From the NCBI GenBank assembly GCA_029948255.1, contig JALIZF010001245.1, positions 143,738-207,737 on the forward strand: a stretch of 64,000 bases of DNA, given 5' to 3'. Position numbers and translations under genes: made by a program. How positions within the stretch are numbered: position 1 is the first letter of the stretch; every line of letters begins with the position of its first letter. The notes beneath the pieces are model-generated. The model saw only the letters and a program-made list of their open reading frames with translations, was not told where the DNA came from and did no database searches. Source of the stretch: Telmatactis stephensoni (Eukaryota > Cnidaria > Anthozoa > Actiniaria > Isophelliidae). Shown in pieces: positions 31,124-40,902 of this stretch.

Positions 31124-31643
31124 TGTTGCGGTACCGATTGATCTACGAGTTTTATTAAGTTTGCTCTCTTATTAAGTTCGCTCTTCTTGCTTTATTACTC
31201 TTCAGGTATCTTCTAATCTCTCCTAAAAACTATTAACTCTTACAGCTTATTTACCTAGATATGCTCTTTGTTTAAAAATGAAATACTTTCCTTTTTAGGA
31301 ATACGATTTAAGCTATAAGGATTGACAATTGCTGAGAAGGGGAACTCCCTAATTAATATTTAGTTAGCCTTGAACTTGCGAATGGCAATTACTGAAAAGA
31401 GGGGGAATCCCTACTTAAAATCTAGTTAGCCTTAAAATTCAATTACAAATGTGTCGTAAACAGGAACTAAATTAACTTTCACTATAACGACGTCCACGGT
31501 CGACATTGAAAACAGTCCTACAATTATTAACGACTAAACTGTTCAGGACTACAAACTTAGATTTATGAAATGTTTAAATCAGGCTAACTTTTGCTAAAAG
31601 ATTATTGAGTTGATATTAAAATGCTTTTGGGCGTGGCATAACA
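31124..31643 (-). repeat. Gypsy-1 5' LTR
   Basis: 520 bp, same sequence as the 3' LTR by eye. Followed outside by the ATAT duplication. Confidence 0.93.
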
Positions 31644-33894
31644 ATATGGATCGGTTACCTTACGAATATCTTCACTAATTCCTAAATCTCTCAGCCATAA
31701 CTGCTTTGCTTTTAGGTCTTTGTCGTGTATTTCTTGTCTTGACGCTTACTCGTGTTGCAAATGTTCTTGCGCTTTGTCCCAAAGACGCTTTAAAACCCGT
31801 TTCTGGAAAACGTTCTCGCTTTCAGATATGAGTGCTCTGGCTAAATTTCTTTGCCACGATGCAGCTCATTGATCATCGTCATCTCTTTGACAGTCTTCAG
31901 GATTTGGTGTTTGGTTTTCTTGCTCCTGTACAGCGGCGGTATCATCTGCCGGCTCTGTTTCATTGTCATCTAAACTGCACATGAAGAGCTCTTCTTGATC
32001 TTCTTTTGTCAGGCCTTCATTGCTATTCTCTGGCTCATCATAATTATCATTGGTTTCGGTGTGACTTGCCATATTCATGGACCAAAGAATGGCGTCCACT
32101 GGATGATTCTTGATCCACCCAAAAGCATGGTGATTCTTAGTTTGCAGCTCTTTGAAGTAGTACTTATTCAAACGGCAGTCCATCGCGTCTTGATCACCTT
32201 AATAATCGATATAAAGAAATCCTAATTACATTTGGAAAAAAAGCAAATTGAAAAAAAACCACACATACGTTTTAAACTTACCCTCATCGAATTCCAGTTC
32301 TTGTTGGCACGCTATTAACTTTGGCAACAGTTGATGAAGCCACGGGCAGTGGAGAACTTTACGTCATGTGCCGTCCACCCACCTTGCGTTAATAATTTCC
32401 AATCATCGATGTCCATTATGGAAGAATAGGCCTCGTCGATGAATATTACTTCAGTTTCTTTGTTGATCATGGCTTTATTGGCTTTGTCACTCGGGCGATG
32501 TTGTTTGGTGGAATGGTTCACAACAGCGGTGCGAACAAGCTGGTCTTGTCGCTGTCGGGTGCTCCAATGAGACATGGAACCTATTAGCAGGGAAAAAAAG
32601 AACAATGAAAATCAATATTAAATGCCAAGAAATTTAGTACAGTTATTGGCATATGACCTGTAACATTCGATTTACCTTTTCTTTATGCTTCTTTTTTTGG
32701 AATCGCAGTAGCCCGAGGAAGTCATTGCAGAATTGCGTAATCTTGTCGTCTGATAAGCTATTTTCCAGGATTTGTTTGAAGTATTTGGGGTCGGGTTCTT
32801 GGTTGTGGTCGTACACCACAGGCACCAGCCATCGTTGACTTCTATCAGATCATAATTGATTTCAAGTTGATTAATAAGTTGGGATTCAGGTTGCTTTAAT
32901 TTCTCCTTGATTCGTTGACCGTTGCTTACCAGTCGTCCTTTTAAGAATTCATTCCCTTCGAGTGTTCCTATAAATTCACCAACACTACACCTTTGTGCAT
33001 ACGTGAAATGTGCTTGGGGACATTTTCGGTAGACAATTCCTTTGTGGATGGCGTATTGAAGTCTTTTCATTATTCTCTCGATGTCATTCACCAACCGTGC
33101 GTTGTTTTGTCAGATGTAATCACTCTGGGATGTACTTGTAAAGGGACTTCATTTGTAGCCTCACAGGAATCTTCAACATCAGTCAATTGAATCTTAAGTC
33201 AGCATGTGATAAATGATGTAGAATCTTTTCCATTCTGTTCCAATATTGCAATTTGGGAATACAAAAACGCAATACTCTTTCTTGTTCATTCGACTGCCTG
33301 AATTCCTTTGTATATTCATTTTCACCGCCGTGTGTTGTGATGGCTTGCAAAGTTTCCTCAAGACAGAACTCGTACGAGGTGTCCACAATGGATTGCAAGT
33401 AACTAGAGTTGTGTTCTTTAAATACCGTGCTTAACGCCTTTGTGTAATCCTTGGCAAGGCTTTTGACTTCGTGCAGCATTCTCGTGTCAATTTCTACTTC
33501 GCAGTCGATAAGTTTCCTTCTCAGGGGAGCAAGAGAAACAGGAGCACCATTGGGAGACTCGAGAGCTAACCAGTATGCTATTGCAGGAAAGCGTCCTTTG
33601 GCAATGTCGATGGCATCTTCACATTCAGTGGACGGATCAGTCTCTTGACTTGAAAATGTCGATGTTTCGGCGGCTTCTTTGTACTCACATGATGCTATGG
33701 CTGAGAAAAAGAATGCTATATTACTCAATTCCCTGATGGCGTTGTCGCACTCTTCACGTTTCTCGCATATTAATTTCCAAGCTTTCATCAACGAAGAGCT
33801 ATCTTTTCCAACTCTCCACACCACTTTGGCGGAGACAATAAAGTATCTGTTTTTCACTTTGGGTACCACATATGTTAGAATTGCATCACGTATA
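31644..33894 (-). pseudogene. SF3-helicase-like gene, central part, with decay
   Basis: Blocks on the minus strand: NYIRDAILTYVVPKVKN-type start (with 40903-40959), WRVGKDSSSLMKAWKLI, KGRFPAIAYWLALE and FCIPKLQYWNRMEKILHH; then KRLQYAIHKGIVYRKCPQ and FTYAQRCSVGEFIGTLEG. A P-loop-like GAPDSDKTSL (32533-32574) has Asp for the expected Gly before KT. VIFIDEAYSSIMDIDDWKLL is Walker B, GGWTAHDVKFSTARGF resembles the B' motif, and LPKLIACQQ resembles motif C. A short intron ends at about 32198 (AAG acceptor) before DQDAMDCRLNKYYFKEL. Stops after DDDDQ (31869) and LQHE (about 31757), several frame changes and the P-loop change suggest a dead copy. I recognise it as a multi-copy coral-type family; SF3 is my inference from motif order. 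Confidence 0.55.
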
Positions 33895-34204
33895 TGTAAG
33901 AGAGCGTAATTAGTGTGTGTATTGTATTGTTTGTTACGTGTTATGTATTGTATTGTTTGTGTGTCACGTGGGTTGGGCGTATTTAAGAGCGCAGCCATTC
34001 ACCGGATAAGAAAATTGGGGCTCGTGGTCCAAAGTAAGAGAGCGGCGCAAAAGGTTATACTAAAACTCAAGGAGCACTCACTCTATTGCTCTTCGTTCAC
34101 TGAAGAAGGAAAGACACCTCAAACTGGGATAACCAAGAGTCAATCTAGTTATCTGTAAAGTGACCTGTAGAGTTATCCGTAACTTGAATAAAGAAGTTGT
34201 TACA
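33895..34204 (+). repeat. Gypsy-2 5' LTR
   Basis: Starts TGTAAGAG, ends TTGTTACA. Contains a TATTTAAG TATA-like box near 33976 and GAATAAAG near 34185 as polyadenylation signal, so U3-R-U5 order is visible. Confidence 0.93.
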
Positions 34205-34206
34205 TT

Positions 34207-34225
34207 TGGCGCCCAACGTGGGGCT
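34207..34225 (+). other. Gypsy-2 primer-binding site for tRNA-Lys(CUU)
   Basis: TGGCGCCCAACGTGGGGCT, two bases after the LTR, is complementary over its full length to the 3' end of animal tRNA-Lys(CUU) (acceptor and T-arm, with CCA). Confidence 0.8.
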
Positions 34226-35277
34226 AGATCGAGAAAAGTTGGCCGACCGTCGCCCTCTTTTGAGCCGTCGTCTCAGTAGACTGAGAATCTATACGTGGTT
34301 GAAGATTCTTGAAGAATTTCTAATAGTTCAAGTTCTACGTTGAAAGCCTTCAAGGGACTGAGTTGGATGAGAGAACTGTTAGCTACAAGGCATTATCATC
34401 TTTGAACTGCTTGGAAAGAGTGGTCAATTGTATGTACTGAAGTCATAGTAGTGATTGAACTTGACCAATTTGTGGAGGAAAGATTTGAAGCTAAGTGGAG
34501 GAGCGAAAGCGGGAGACCGGGGTTCGATTCCCCGCCGGGGAGCCAGAGGAGCGAAAGCCTTGGCCTGCCGTGCAGCAAGCAAGGATTGGAAACTATCTTG
34601 GACCTTTTTCTTAAGCTAAGTGCACTGGAATTTATTTGTAACTGTAATATATTTGATTTTTGTTGTAAGAATTTATATCTTAAGTAACTTAGTATTTAAG
34701 CTTATTTAATCAAAGTCCATATTTGAAAGTTATAAAGTTGTCGCTTAAGTTTTTGAGTTGAATTTGAATTGCTAATATATCATTAATTAATATCCATTCA
34801 ATTAGTATAATATAAGTTTATTTAAGTTAAAGGAACAATAGATTGCTTATTTAGTACCAATTCAATTAGTATAATATAAGTTGATTACATTAGGATACAA
34901 TAGGTTGCGGAGTTTTAAAGAAACGCTTACCGCATTGGACATTTATGTTATTAGATTTGTATATTTTTGTAAGTTACGTAATTGCAGAATATTGTTTAAT
35001 CAAGATTTATATTTTTGTAGGAATATTCCAGCTTCAGTGTGTTTTTCTTTTTCGTTTGGATTGGCATCGAATTGGCTTCGCCGCGACTACGACTCTTGTT
35101 TGATTGTCTAGTGCTTGGCTTTGTTGATAAATACACGTGGAAGAGTGGGGGTTTGGGTGTCTTCGTATGTGTATGTTTGTGGAACTTTTTGGCGCTTTGA
35201 TCAAGAAGCTTCAACACTTAACGATAAGTATTCAGATTTTCTTATTGATAATTATAGTAAGTGTTATATTTTACACA
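34226..35277 (+). other. Gypsy-2 long untranslated leader
   Basis: About 1.05 kb between the primer-binding site and gag, AT-rich, with no ORF of note apart from the tRNA half. TTCAATTAGTATAATATAAG recurs (34796, 34860), a short internal duplication. Confidence 0.6.
34509..34545 (+). other. tRNA-Asp 3' half with CCA inside Gypsy-2 leader
   Basis: GCGGGAGACCGGGG TTCGATTCCCCG and CCGGGGAG CCA match tRNA-Asp(GUC) from the 3' side of the anticodon stem through the T-arm and acceptor strand, with one difference (A to C before the acceptor strand). The CCA that animals add after transcription is present. GAGGAGCGAAAGC occurs on both sides (34498-34510, 34547-34559), like a target duplication. Confidence 0.75.
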
Positions 35278-36534
35278 ATGGCCGAAGCATCGACACGTGT
35301 AGAATTTGAAGAAGACGAAACCGATCGTCTGGCTGAGGCCGTAATGACACTCAGGCGATCAGGGCTGTTTTCTGTGGAGCCCATAGAACAGCTACCTGAG
35401 CACTCAGAACAGTTATCAGAGGAAAATCTATTTGGCTTCAATTTGAACACCACGAACATAAAAGAGACCACCCAATATGAAATGACTTCTACGCCCACAC
35501 GATTCAAAACTATGTTGCTCCCACCCTCGAGTTTTATTGTGCCCGTTAAGTCCAGCACCCCTACGTTGCGGGAAACTAGAATGACGCAGACTGAACCTTT
35601 TGAACGCGGTCCGTCCAAAAGCTTCCGAATTGACTCAGACAAGGCTAAAGAAATTGCTAAGTCCACAAGTCTAGAAATAGATCCTCTTGTATATGGTCGG
35701 GCGCCTAGAATTTCTACTTTTTCAGGAAGTATCTCCAAAGGGGAAGTAAGCTTCGAAGCTTGGAAGTTTGAAGTTAGATGCCTAATGAAAGATAAAGTGT
35801 GCCATAAAGATTTGCTTCTTCAAAGCGTCCGCCGTTCTTTGAAAGGAGAAGCAAGTCGTGTTGCCATGCACCTCGGGGAGGATGCCACCTTGGATGTCAT
35901 CCTACAAAAGCTCGAGACGGTTTACGGCATTGTACAAAGTGGTACAACTTTACTTCAGCAGTTCTACAATTCCAAGCAGGAAGTAGATGAAACAGTAGCT
36001 GCTTATGGGTGTAAGTTGGAAGATATTCTAAACAAAGCCATTAGTCGAGGAGCAGTCGCCAAAGAGCAAGCTGACGAGATGCTAAGGAGTAAGTTATGGA
36101 CCGGCCTAAGAGACGAACGGGTAAGAAACGCCACGCGCCATAAGTATGATAGCATACGTGACTTCGATAAGCTGAGAGCTGAACTCAGAGCTATGGAACA
36201 AGATATACATGAGCTCGATGGTGTGCGCGGGAAAGTGCCGAAAGTACAGAAAGCAACGTACATGCCGCAAACGAAAACTGCTCGTGAATGCCCAAAGACA
36301 ACTGGTGTGAGCGAAATTTCGGACAAAAGCACTTTAGAAGAATTAGCAAAAAAAGTCAACGCGCTAGAAGCTAAGATAAAGGAACTTCCAGACAATACAA
36401 AGATGCTAAGTAGGATTTTGGAAAAAATCGAGAAATTAGAGAAAAATCCTAGTTACGGAAAGGACACACCTAAAGAAAAAGAGTCGGCCAAACCGTCAAA
36501 CTCTGGGAGACCTCTGGCGAGGGACAGGCAGTAG
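35278..36534 (+). CDS. Gypsy-2 gag, PNMA-like, without zinc knuckle
   Basis: 418 residues from ATG 35278 (ACAATGG context; a more upstream ATG at 35137 would add a hydrophobic stretch that gag does not need). The capsid region starts at FSGSISKGEVSFEAWKFEV and continues SVRRSLKGEASRVAMHLG, LEDILNKAISRGAVAKEQ and MLRSKLWTGLRDERVR. This is the pattern of the Gypsy-derived PNMA proteins of vertebrates. A coiled-coil-like LAKKVNALEAKIKELPD follows. No CCHC knuckle is present; the basic tail GRPLARDRQ may bind RNA instead. Pol lies in the -1 frame and is open from 36474, overlapping gag by 60 nt. Confidence 0.85.
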   Translation: MAEASTRVEFEEDETDRLAEAVMTLRRSGLFSVEPIEQLPEHSEQLSEENLFGFNLNTTNIKETTQYEMTSTPTRFKTMLLPPSSFIVPVKSSTPTLRETRMTQTEPFERGPSKSFRIDSDKAKEIAKSTSLEIDPLVYGRAPRISTFSGSISKGEVSFEAWKFEVRCLMKDKVCHKDLLLQSVRRSLKGEASRVAMHLGEDATLDVILQKLETVYGIVQSGTTLLQQFYNSKQEVDETVAAYGCKLEDILNKAISRGAVAKEQADEMLRSKLWTGLRDERVRNATRHKYDSIRDFDKLRAELRAMEQDIHELDGVRGKVPKVQKATYMPQTKTARECPKTTGVSEISDKSTLEELAKKVNALEAKIKELPDNTKMLSRILEKIEKLEKNPSYGKDTPKEKESAKPSNSGRPLARDRQ

Positions 36535-36560
36535 GTCTTGGAGAGAAGAAACGTCCCGAC

Positions 36561-39500
36561 ATGTCTGACCTATTGGGAGATGTTAATGTAAGTTTACTGT
36601 ATGTAGAAAATGTTCCTTGCCTTGTATTAGTTGATACAGGTTCTCAAATTTCCACTGTTAGTGAAAATTTCTATAACGAGTATCTTTCAGATTGTCCCCT
36701 ACAACAGCTGGATCTTTTAGTTAAGATTGAAGGTGCAGGTGGTCAAGAGGTACCATTTAAAGGTTTTATCGAGGTTGAAGTCTCGTTTCCAGAGCAAAGT
36801 AGCGGTGTTGATGAAAGAGTCCAGGCATTACTACTAGTTGTTCCCAACACAGCGTTTAACAAGCAAGTACCAGTGGTTCTAGGGACTAATTTAATTAAGC
36901 AATGTAAAGACAGGTGTATCGAACATCATGGACAATCTTATCTTCGTCGAGCAAAACCCGATTTGGCTTGGAGATTGGCTTACCAGAACTTGGCGCACCG
37001 AGATAAAAAGTCCAGAAAAGCGTTAAAAACCAACAAGGTGAGAGTAGAATCAGATAATCCAATAGTAATCCATGCCAACGAAACCACAGTTGTTTGGTCA
37101 AAAGTTAAGACACAGAAAATTAGCTGTGTATCTCTGTGTGCCTTAGTAGAGCCTGATAGCGAAGAATTACTATCTCCCTTAGAAGTGATCCCAACATTAG
37201 TTAGAGTGAATATGGATGGAAAGCGGAACTGTATTCCAATCAAAGTTCATAATCCTTCACCGAAAGATGTCACAATACCACCTAGAGCGGCTTTTGCTTC
37301 CCTGCAACAGGTACGTATAGTGAGTGGGTCCGAGGAATCAGTTGAGCCAGAGCAGATTGACCCTGCAGTTTGCCAATTTGAATTTAGTGACTCGCCAATG
37401 AATGAAGAGCAGAAGAAAACGGCGTTGGATATGTTAGGCAAGTGGGAGAGCAGGGTTTTTGCGAGAAGTTCTAACGACCTAGGTTGTACGTCATCTGTAA
37501 AACACAAAATTCACTTGACCGATAATGTGCCATTTAAGCAGCGACACCGTCGTATTCCGCCATCACAATATGAAGAAGTGCGTCAACACTTAAAAGAAAT
37601 GCTAGACTGTGGTGTAATACGTGAATCGCATAGCCCCTGGTCCTCACCCGTTGTTTTGGTACGCAAACGAGACGGCAGTTTAAGATTTTGCATAGACTTC
37701 CGAAAACTGAATTTGCGAACCATCAAGGACGCCTATTCCATCCCTAGAATAGACGAGGCTTTGGAGGCAATGGGAGGGTCTTCATGGTTCACGGTATTGG
37801 ATCTAAAAAGTGGGTATTGGCAGATTGAAGTAGAGGAGGAGGACAAGCCCAAAACAGCCTTTACGGTAGGGCCGCTTGGCTTTTATGAGTGTAACAGAAT
37901 GGCTTTTGGGTTAACCAACGCCCCTGCAACATTCCAACGTTTAATGGAACACTGTATGTCTGACTTGAATTTCAGGAAATGCATAGTTTATATAGACGAC
38001 ATCGTAGTCTACGCTAAGACATTTCAAGAACACTTAGAGAGATTAGAAGCTGTATTTGAAAGACTTGAAAGATATGGTTTGAAACTCAAGTCCTCGAAAT
38101 GTTCTTTCTTCCAGAATAAGGTAAAGTATTTGGGTCATGTTATTTCCTCAGAAGGAATAGAGACGGATCCGGATAAGATAGAAGCCGTTAAAAACTGGCC
38201 AATCCCAAAGAATCTAGCAGATTTGAGAACATTTCTTGGCTTCGCAGGCTACTATAGGAAATTCGTACCGAACTTTACTCGACTGGTTAAACCATTAAAC
38301 GATCTGGTAACACGCATGCTCAAGTCGGGTAAGAAAAGTGAAAAAGAATGGGAATGGACGGAGGAGTGCCAGAGAGCTTTCGAACGTGTTGTAGAGATTT
38401 TGTCGTCGCCTCTTGTTCTGGGATATCCTGATTTTAAGAAACCATTTGTATTAAACACCGATGCAAGTAAGGATGGATTAGGTGCGACATTGAGCCAGAT
38501 AGAAGATGGAAAGGAAAAAGTGATTGCCTTTGCCAGTAGAGCTTTACGTAAAAGCGAGCAGAACTACCCCACGCATAAGCTAGAGTTTCTTTGCTTGAAA
38601 TGGGCTGTAACAGAAAAGTTCCATGATTATCTGTATGGTAATACATTTACAGTCCACACTGATAATAATCCCTTGACGTACGTAACCACCTCTGCAAAAT
38701 TAGACGCAACGGGACACCGTTGGTTAGCTGCCCTAGCCACTTACAATTTTGACATTGTGTATCGTTCAGGTAGGAAGAACGTTGACGCAGATGCTTTGTC
38801 CAGAAGACCGCACGAAGACATGTGTACCATTAAAGGGGATACTATCAAAGCCATTTCTCAGTCTTTGTCTCTGGATGGTGTTCCATGTATTGAGAATTTT
38901 CTTGTTGACATAGATAGTATTACAGAAGAATCTGGAATTTGTTGCCAGTCTCAGACTTCAATACCTGCTTTGAGTCATGAAGATCTCCGTTCGCTGGTAC
39001 AGGATGATAAAGTTCTTGCAAAGGTAAAAATGTACTTGGAGAAAGGCAGTAAGCCATCTAGAAGGGAAGCCAGGAACGAGGAAAACAAGGTATTAAGAAT
39101 ACTCAAATCCTGGGACCAACTTATTCTTGATAAAGGTGTTATTTACAGGCGTGGCAAAACAGGCCCTCAAGGTGAACATGTTCTACAACTACTTGTACCG
39201 GAGAAATTGAAGAGGAAGGCTTTATCTGGAGTTCACGATGATTCGGGCCATTTTTCAGTTGAGCGCACATTAGACCTAGCTAGATCGAGATTCTATTGGC
39301 CTGGGATGGCTAAAGATGTTGAAAACTGGGTGAAGAACTGCAAGGCTTGTGTCCTACGAAAGAATCCACGTAGGGTAGCCCCTCTAGTGAGCGTGACGAC
39401 ATCAGAGCCTCTTGAACTTGTCTGCATGGACTTCTTAAAGCTTGAAAAATGCAAAGGAGGATATGAGAATATTCTTATAATAACTGACCACTTCACCAGG

Positions 39501-40460
39501 TACGCACAGGCTATTCCCACCCTGAACCAAACAGCCAAGACAACAGCTAAAGCACTATTCAACAACTTTATAGTTCATTATGGTTTTCCAGCTAGAATTC
39601 ATAGCGACCAGGGAAGGAACTTCGAATCGAAGATCATTAGTCAGTTGTGTAAAATGGCGAACATCACTAAAACGAGGACCACGCCCTATCATCCAATGGG
39701 AAACGGTATGTGTGAACGTTTTAATCGTACATTGCTGCACATGCTGGGAACGTTGGGAAAAGAACAGAAAGCAAATTGGAAAGAATTTGTGGCACCAGTC
39801 GTTCACGCTTATAATGCAACCAAGCACGACAGTACTGGAGTCTCACCGTTTTATTTGATGTTTGGTCGCCACCCCAGATTAGCGATAGACCTGTACTTCA
39901 GCCATGATCCTAATGCTTTTCAAGGTAAGGATCAATCAGTCTTTATTGAAGATCTACGGAAACGTTTGGATTACGCCTATAAGCTAGCAAAGGGCAATGC
40001 CACAACTTCATCGAGACACCAGAAAGAGATATATGATCGTCGCAGACCAACATCAGGCACGCTTGGCCCTGGTGATAAGGTACTGGTGAAAAACGTGACC
40101 CCTCAAGGGAAACTGGATAATTACTTGGAAGATGACATATATATTGTGGTAGACAAACCAAATGAAGATATTCCAGTTTATAACGTTAAACGTGAAGACG
40201 GAAAAGGACGTACTAAGAGACTTCATAGAAATCTCCTTTTGCCGTGCCCAACTTCAGGTTTGCATTCTTCACACAGTTCGTATGAGAGACAGGAACAGAC
40301 ACACGATTCCGAGATGAGAAATAGGCACAGCTATGAGCCATCAAATACCGAAAGTAATAGTGACTCTGAAGAAACGGATGACGAAAAACGTACAGATAGA
40401 CCACAACGTAATCGAAGGAAACCCACTTGGATGAGAAATTCAAGTTGGATCTTCTCATAG
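36561..40460 (+). CDS. Gypsy-2 pol: protease, RT, RNase H, integrase
   Basis: 1,299 residues, no interruption. Protease CLVLVDTGSQISTVS; RT with DGSLRFCIDFRKLN, FTVLDLKSGYWQIEV, FGLTNAPATFQRLM and YIDDIVVYAK; RNase H with LNTDASKDGLGATLSQ, THKLEFLCLKWAV and HTDNNPLTYV; integrase zinc domain HDDSGHFSVERT then CKACVLRK; core VCMDFLKLEKCKG, RIHSDQGRNFESK and HPMGNGMCERFNR with all D, D, E residues. The C-terminus has GPGDKVLVKNVTPQGKL and an acidic/basic tail, and no chromodomain is seen. First ATG used; translation by -1 frameshifting from gag is likely because the frame is open through the gag end. Confidence 0.93.
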   Translation: MSDLLGDVNVSLLYVENVPCLVLVDTGSQISTVSENFYNEYLSDCPLQQLDLLVKIEGAGGQEVPFKGFIEVEVSFPEQSSGVDERVQALLLVVPNTAFNKQVPVVLGTNLIKQCKDRCIEHHGQSYLRRAKPDLAWRLAYQNLAHRDKKSRKALKTNKVRVESDNPIVIHANETTVVWSKVKTQKISCVSLCALVEPDSEELLSPLEVIPTLVRVNMDGKRNCIPIKVHNPSPKDVTIPPRAAFASLQQVRIVSGSEESVEPEQIDPAVCQFEFSDSPMNEEQKKTALDMLGKWESRVFARSSNDLGCTSSVKHKIHLTDNVPFKQRHRRIPPSQYEEVRQHLKEMLDCGVIRESHSPWSSPVVLVRKRDGSLRFCIDFRKLNLRTIKDAYSIPRIDEALEAMGGSSWFTVLDLKSGYWQIEVEEEDKPKTAFTVGPLGFYECNRMAFGLTNAPATFQRLMEHCMSDLNFRKCIVYIDDIVVYAKTFQEHLERLEAVFERLERYGLKLKSSKCSFFQNKVKYLGHVISSEGIETDPDKIEAVKNWPIPKNLADLRTFLGFAGYYRKFVPNFTRLVKPLNDLVTRMLKSGKKSEKEWEWTEECQRAFERVVEILSSPLVLGYPDFKKPFVLNTDASKDGLGATLSQIEDGKEKVIAFASRALRKSEQNYPTHKLEFLCLKWAVTEKFHDYLYGNTFTVHTDNNPLTYVTTSAKLDATGHRWLAALATYNFDIVYRSGRKNVDADALSRRPHEDMCTIKGDTIKAISQSLSLDGVPCIENFLVDIDSITEESGICCQSQTSIPALSHEDLRSLVQDDKVLAKVKMYLEKGSKPSRREARNEENKVLRILKSWDQLILDKGVIYRRGKTGPQGEHVLQLLVPEKLKRKALSGVHDDSGHFSVERTLDLARSRFYWPGMAKDVENWVKNCKACVLRKNPRRVAPLVSVTTSEPLELVCMDFLKLEKCKGGYENILIITDHFTRYAQAIPTLNQTAKTTAKALFNNFIVHYGFPARIHSDQGRNFESKIISQLCKMANITKTRTTPYHPMGNGMCERFNRTLLHMLGTLGKEQKANWKEFVAPVVHAYNATKHDSTGVSPFYLMFGRHPRLAIDLYFSHDPNAFQGKDQSVFIEDLRKRLDYAYKLAKGNATTSSRHQKEIYDRRRPTSGTLGPGDKVLVKNVTPQGKLDNYLEDDIYIVVDKPNEDIPVYNVKREDGKGRTKRLHRNLLLPCPTSGLHSSHSSYERQEQTHDSEMRNRHSYEPSNTESNSDSEETDDEKRTDRPQRNRRKPTWMRNSSWIFS

Positions 40461-40566
40461 CAGTCAAGGCAAGTTCATTTTGTTATTTCTCTTTCAGCAT
40501 CGGGGCTTCGGGTCTTCCTGAGAATGAAAGGTGAGTAACCATATGTTCCCATTTAGTAAAGAGAAG

Positions 40567-40592
40567 AGGAGGGAAAAAAAAACAGGGAAAGG
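40567..40592 (+). other. Gypsy-2 polypurine tract
   Basis: Purine run ending CAGGGAAAGG directly before the 3' LTR. Confidence 0.8.
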
Positions 40593-40902
40593 TGTAAGAG
40601 AGCGTAATTAGTGTGTGTATTGTATTGTTTGTTACGTGTTATGTATTGTATTGTTTGTGTGTCACGTGGGTTGTGCGTATTTAAGAGCGCAGCCATTCAC
40701 CGGATAAGAAAATTGGGGCTCGTGGTCCAAAGTAAGAGAGCGGCGCAAAAGGTTATACTAAAACTCAAGGAGCACTCACTCTATTGCTCTTCGTTCACTG
40801 AAGAAGGAAAGACACCTCAAACTGGGATAACTAAGAGTCAATCTAGTTATCTGTAAAGTGACCTGTAGAGTTATCCGTAACTTGAATAAAGAAGTTGTTA
40901 CA
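40593..40902 (+). repeat. Gypsy-2 3' LTR
   Basis: 310 bp, two visible differences from the 5' LTR. Followed by the TATA duplication and the resumed host exon. Confidence 0.93.

Larger units (their letters stand above)
23166..31643 (-). mobile_element. Gypsy-1: young Ty3/Gypsy element with env-like gene, integrase deleted
   Basis: Two 520-bp direct LTRs (23166-23685, 31124-31643) flank gag, a truncated pol and an env-like region, all on the minus strand. Flanking ATAT on both sides is a 4-bp target duplication. I compared the two LTRs base by base as printed and saw no difference, so insertion is recent. Pol ends inside RNase H and lacks integrase, so this copy must have been integrated by enzyme supplied in trans, or lost it very recently. 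It interrupts the helicase-like gene (31644-33894 upstream, 22628-23165 downstream) on the same strand. Confidence 0.92.
33895..40902 (+). mobile_element. Gypsy-2: apparently complete Ty3/Gypsy element
   Basis: Two 310-bp LTRs (33895-34204, 40593-40902) differ at two positions that I can see (G/T in the GTGGGTTG-GCG run, C/T in GGATAAC-AAG). A 4-bp TATA duplication flanks the element. Primer-binding site, gag, pol with all domains and polypurine tract are in order, and both ORFs are open. It sits in an exon of the helicase-like gene in the opposite orientation, between the codons for QQN and YIRD. Probably able to move, or very recently was. Confidence 0.94.

Noticed and set aside
33913..34158. 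81-residue ORF repeated at 40611-40856
   Set aside because: Lies wholly in the Gypsy-2 LTRs; spurious frame over U3/R/U5.
34509..34545. Complete tRNA-Asp gene
   Set aside because: No 5' half (acceptor 5' strand, D-arm, anticodon) upstream; and CCA is present, which genes in animals lack.
35137..35277. Upstream ATG giving a 465-residue Gypsy-2 gag
   Set aside because: The added 47 residues are hydrophobic and Cys-rich, unlike gag; the ATG at 35278 has a better context and starts the charged gag N-terminus.
35271..36395. Long minus-strand ORFs opposite Gypsy-2 gag
   Set aside because: Mirror frames of a real coding strand; no motif.
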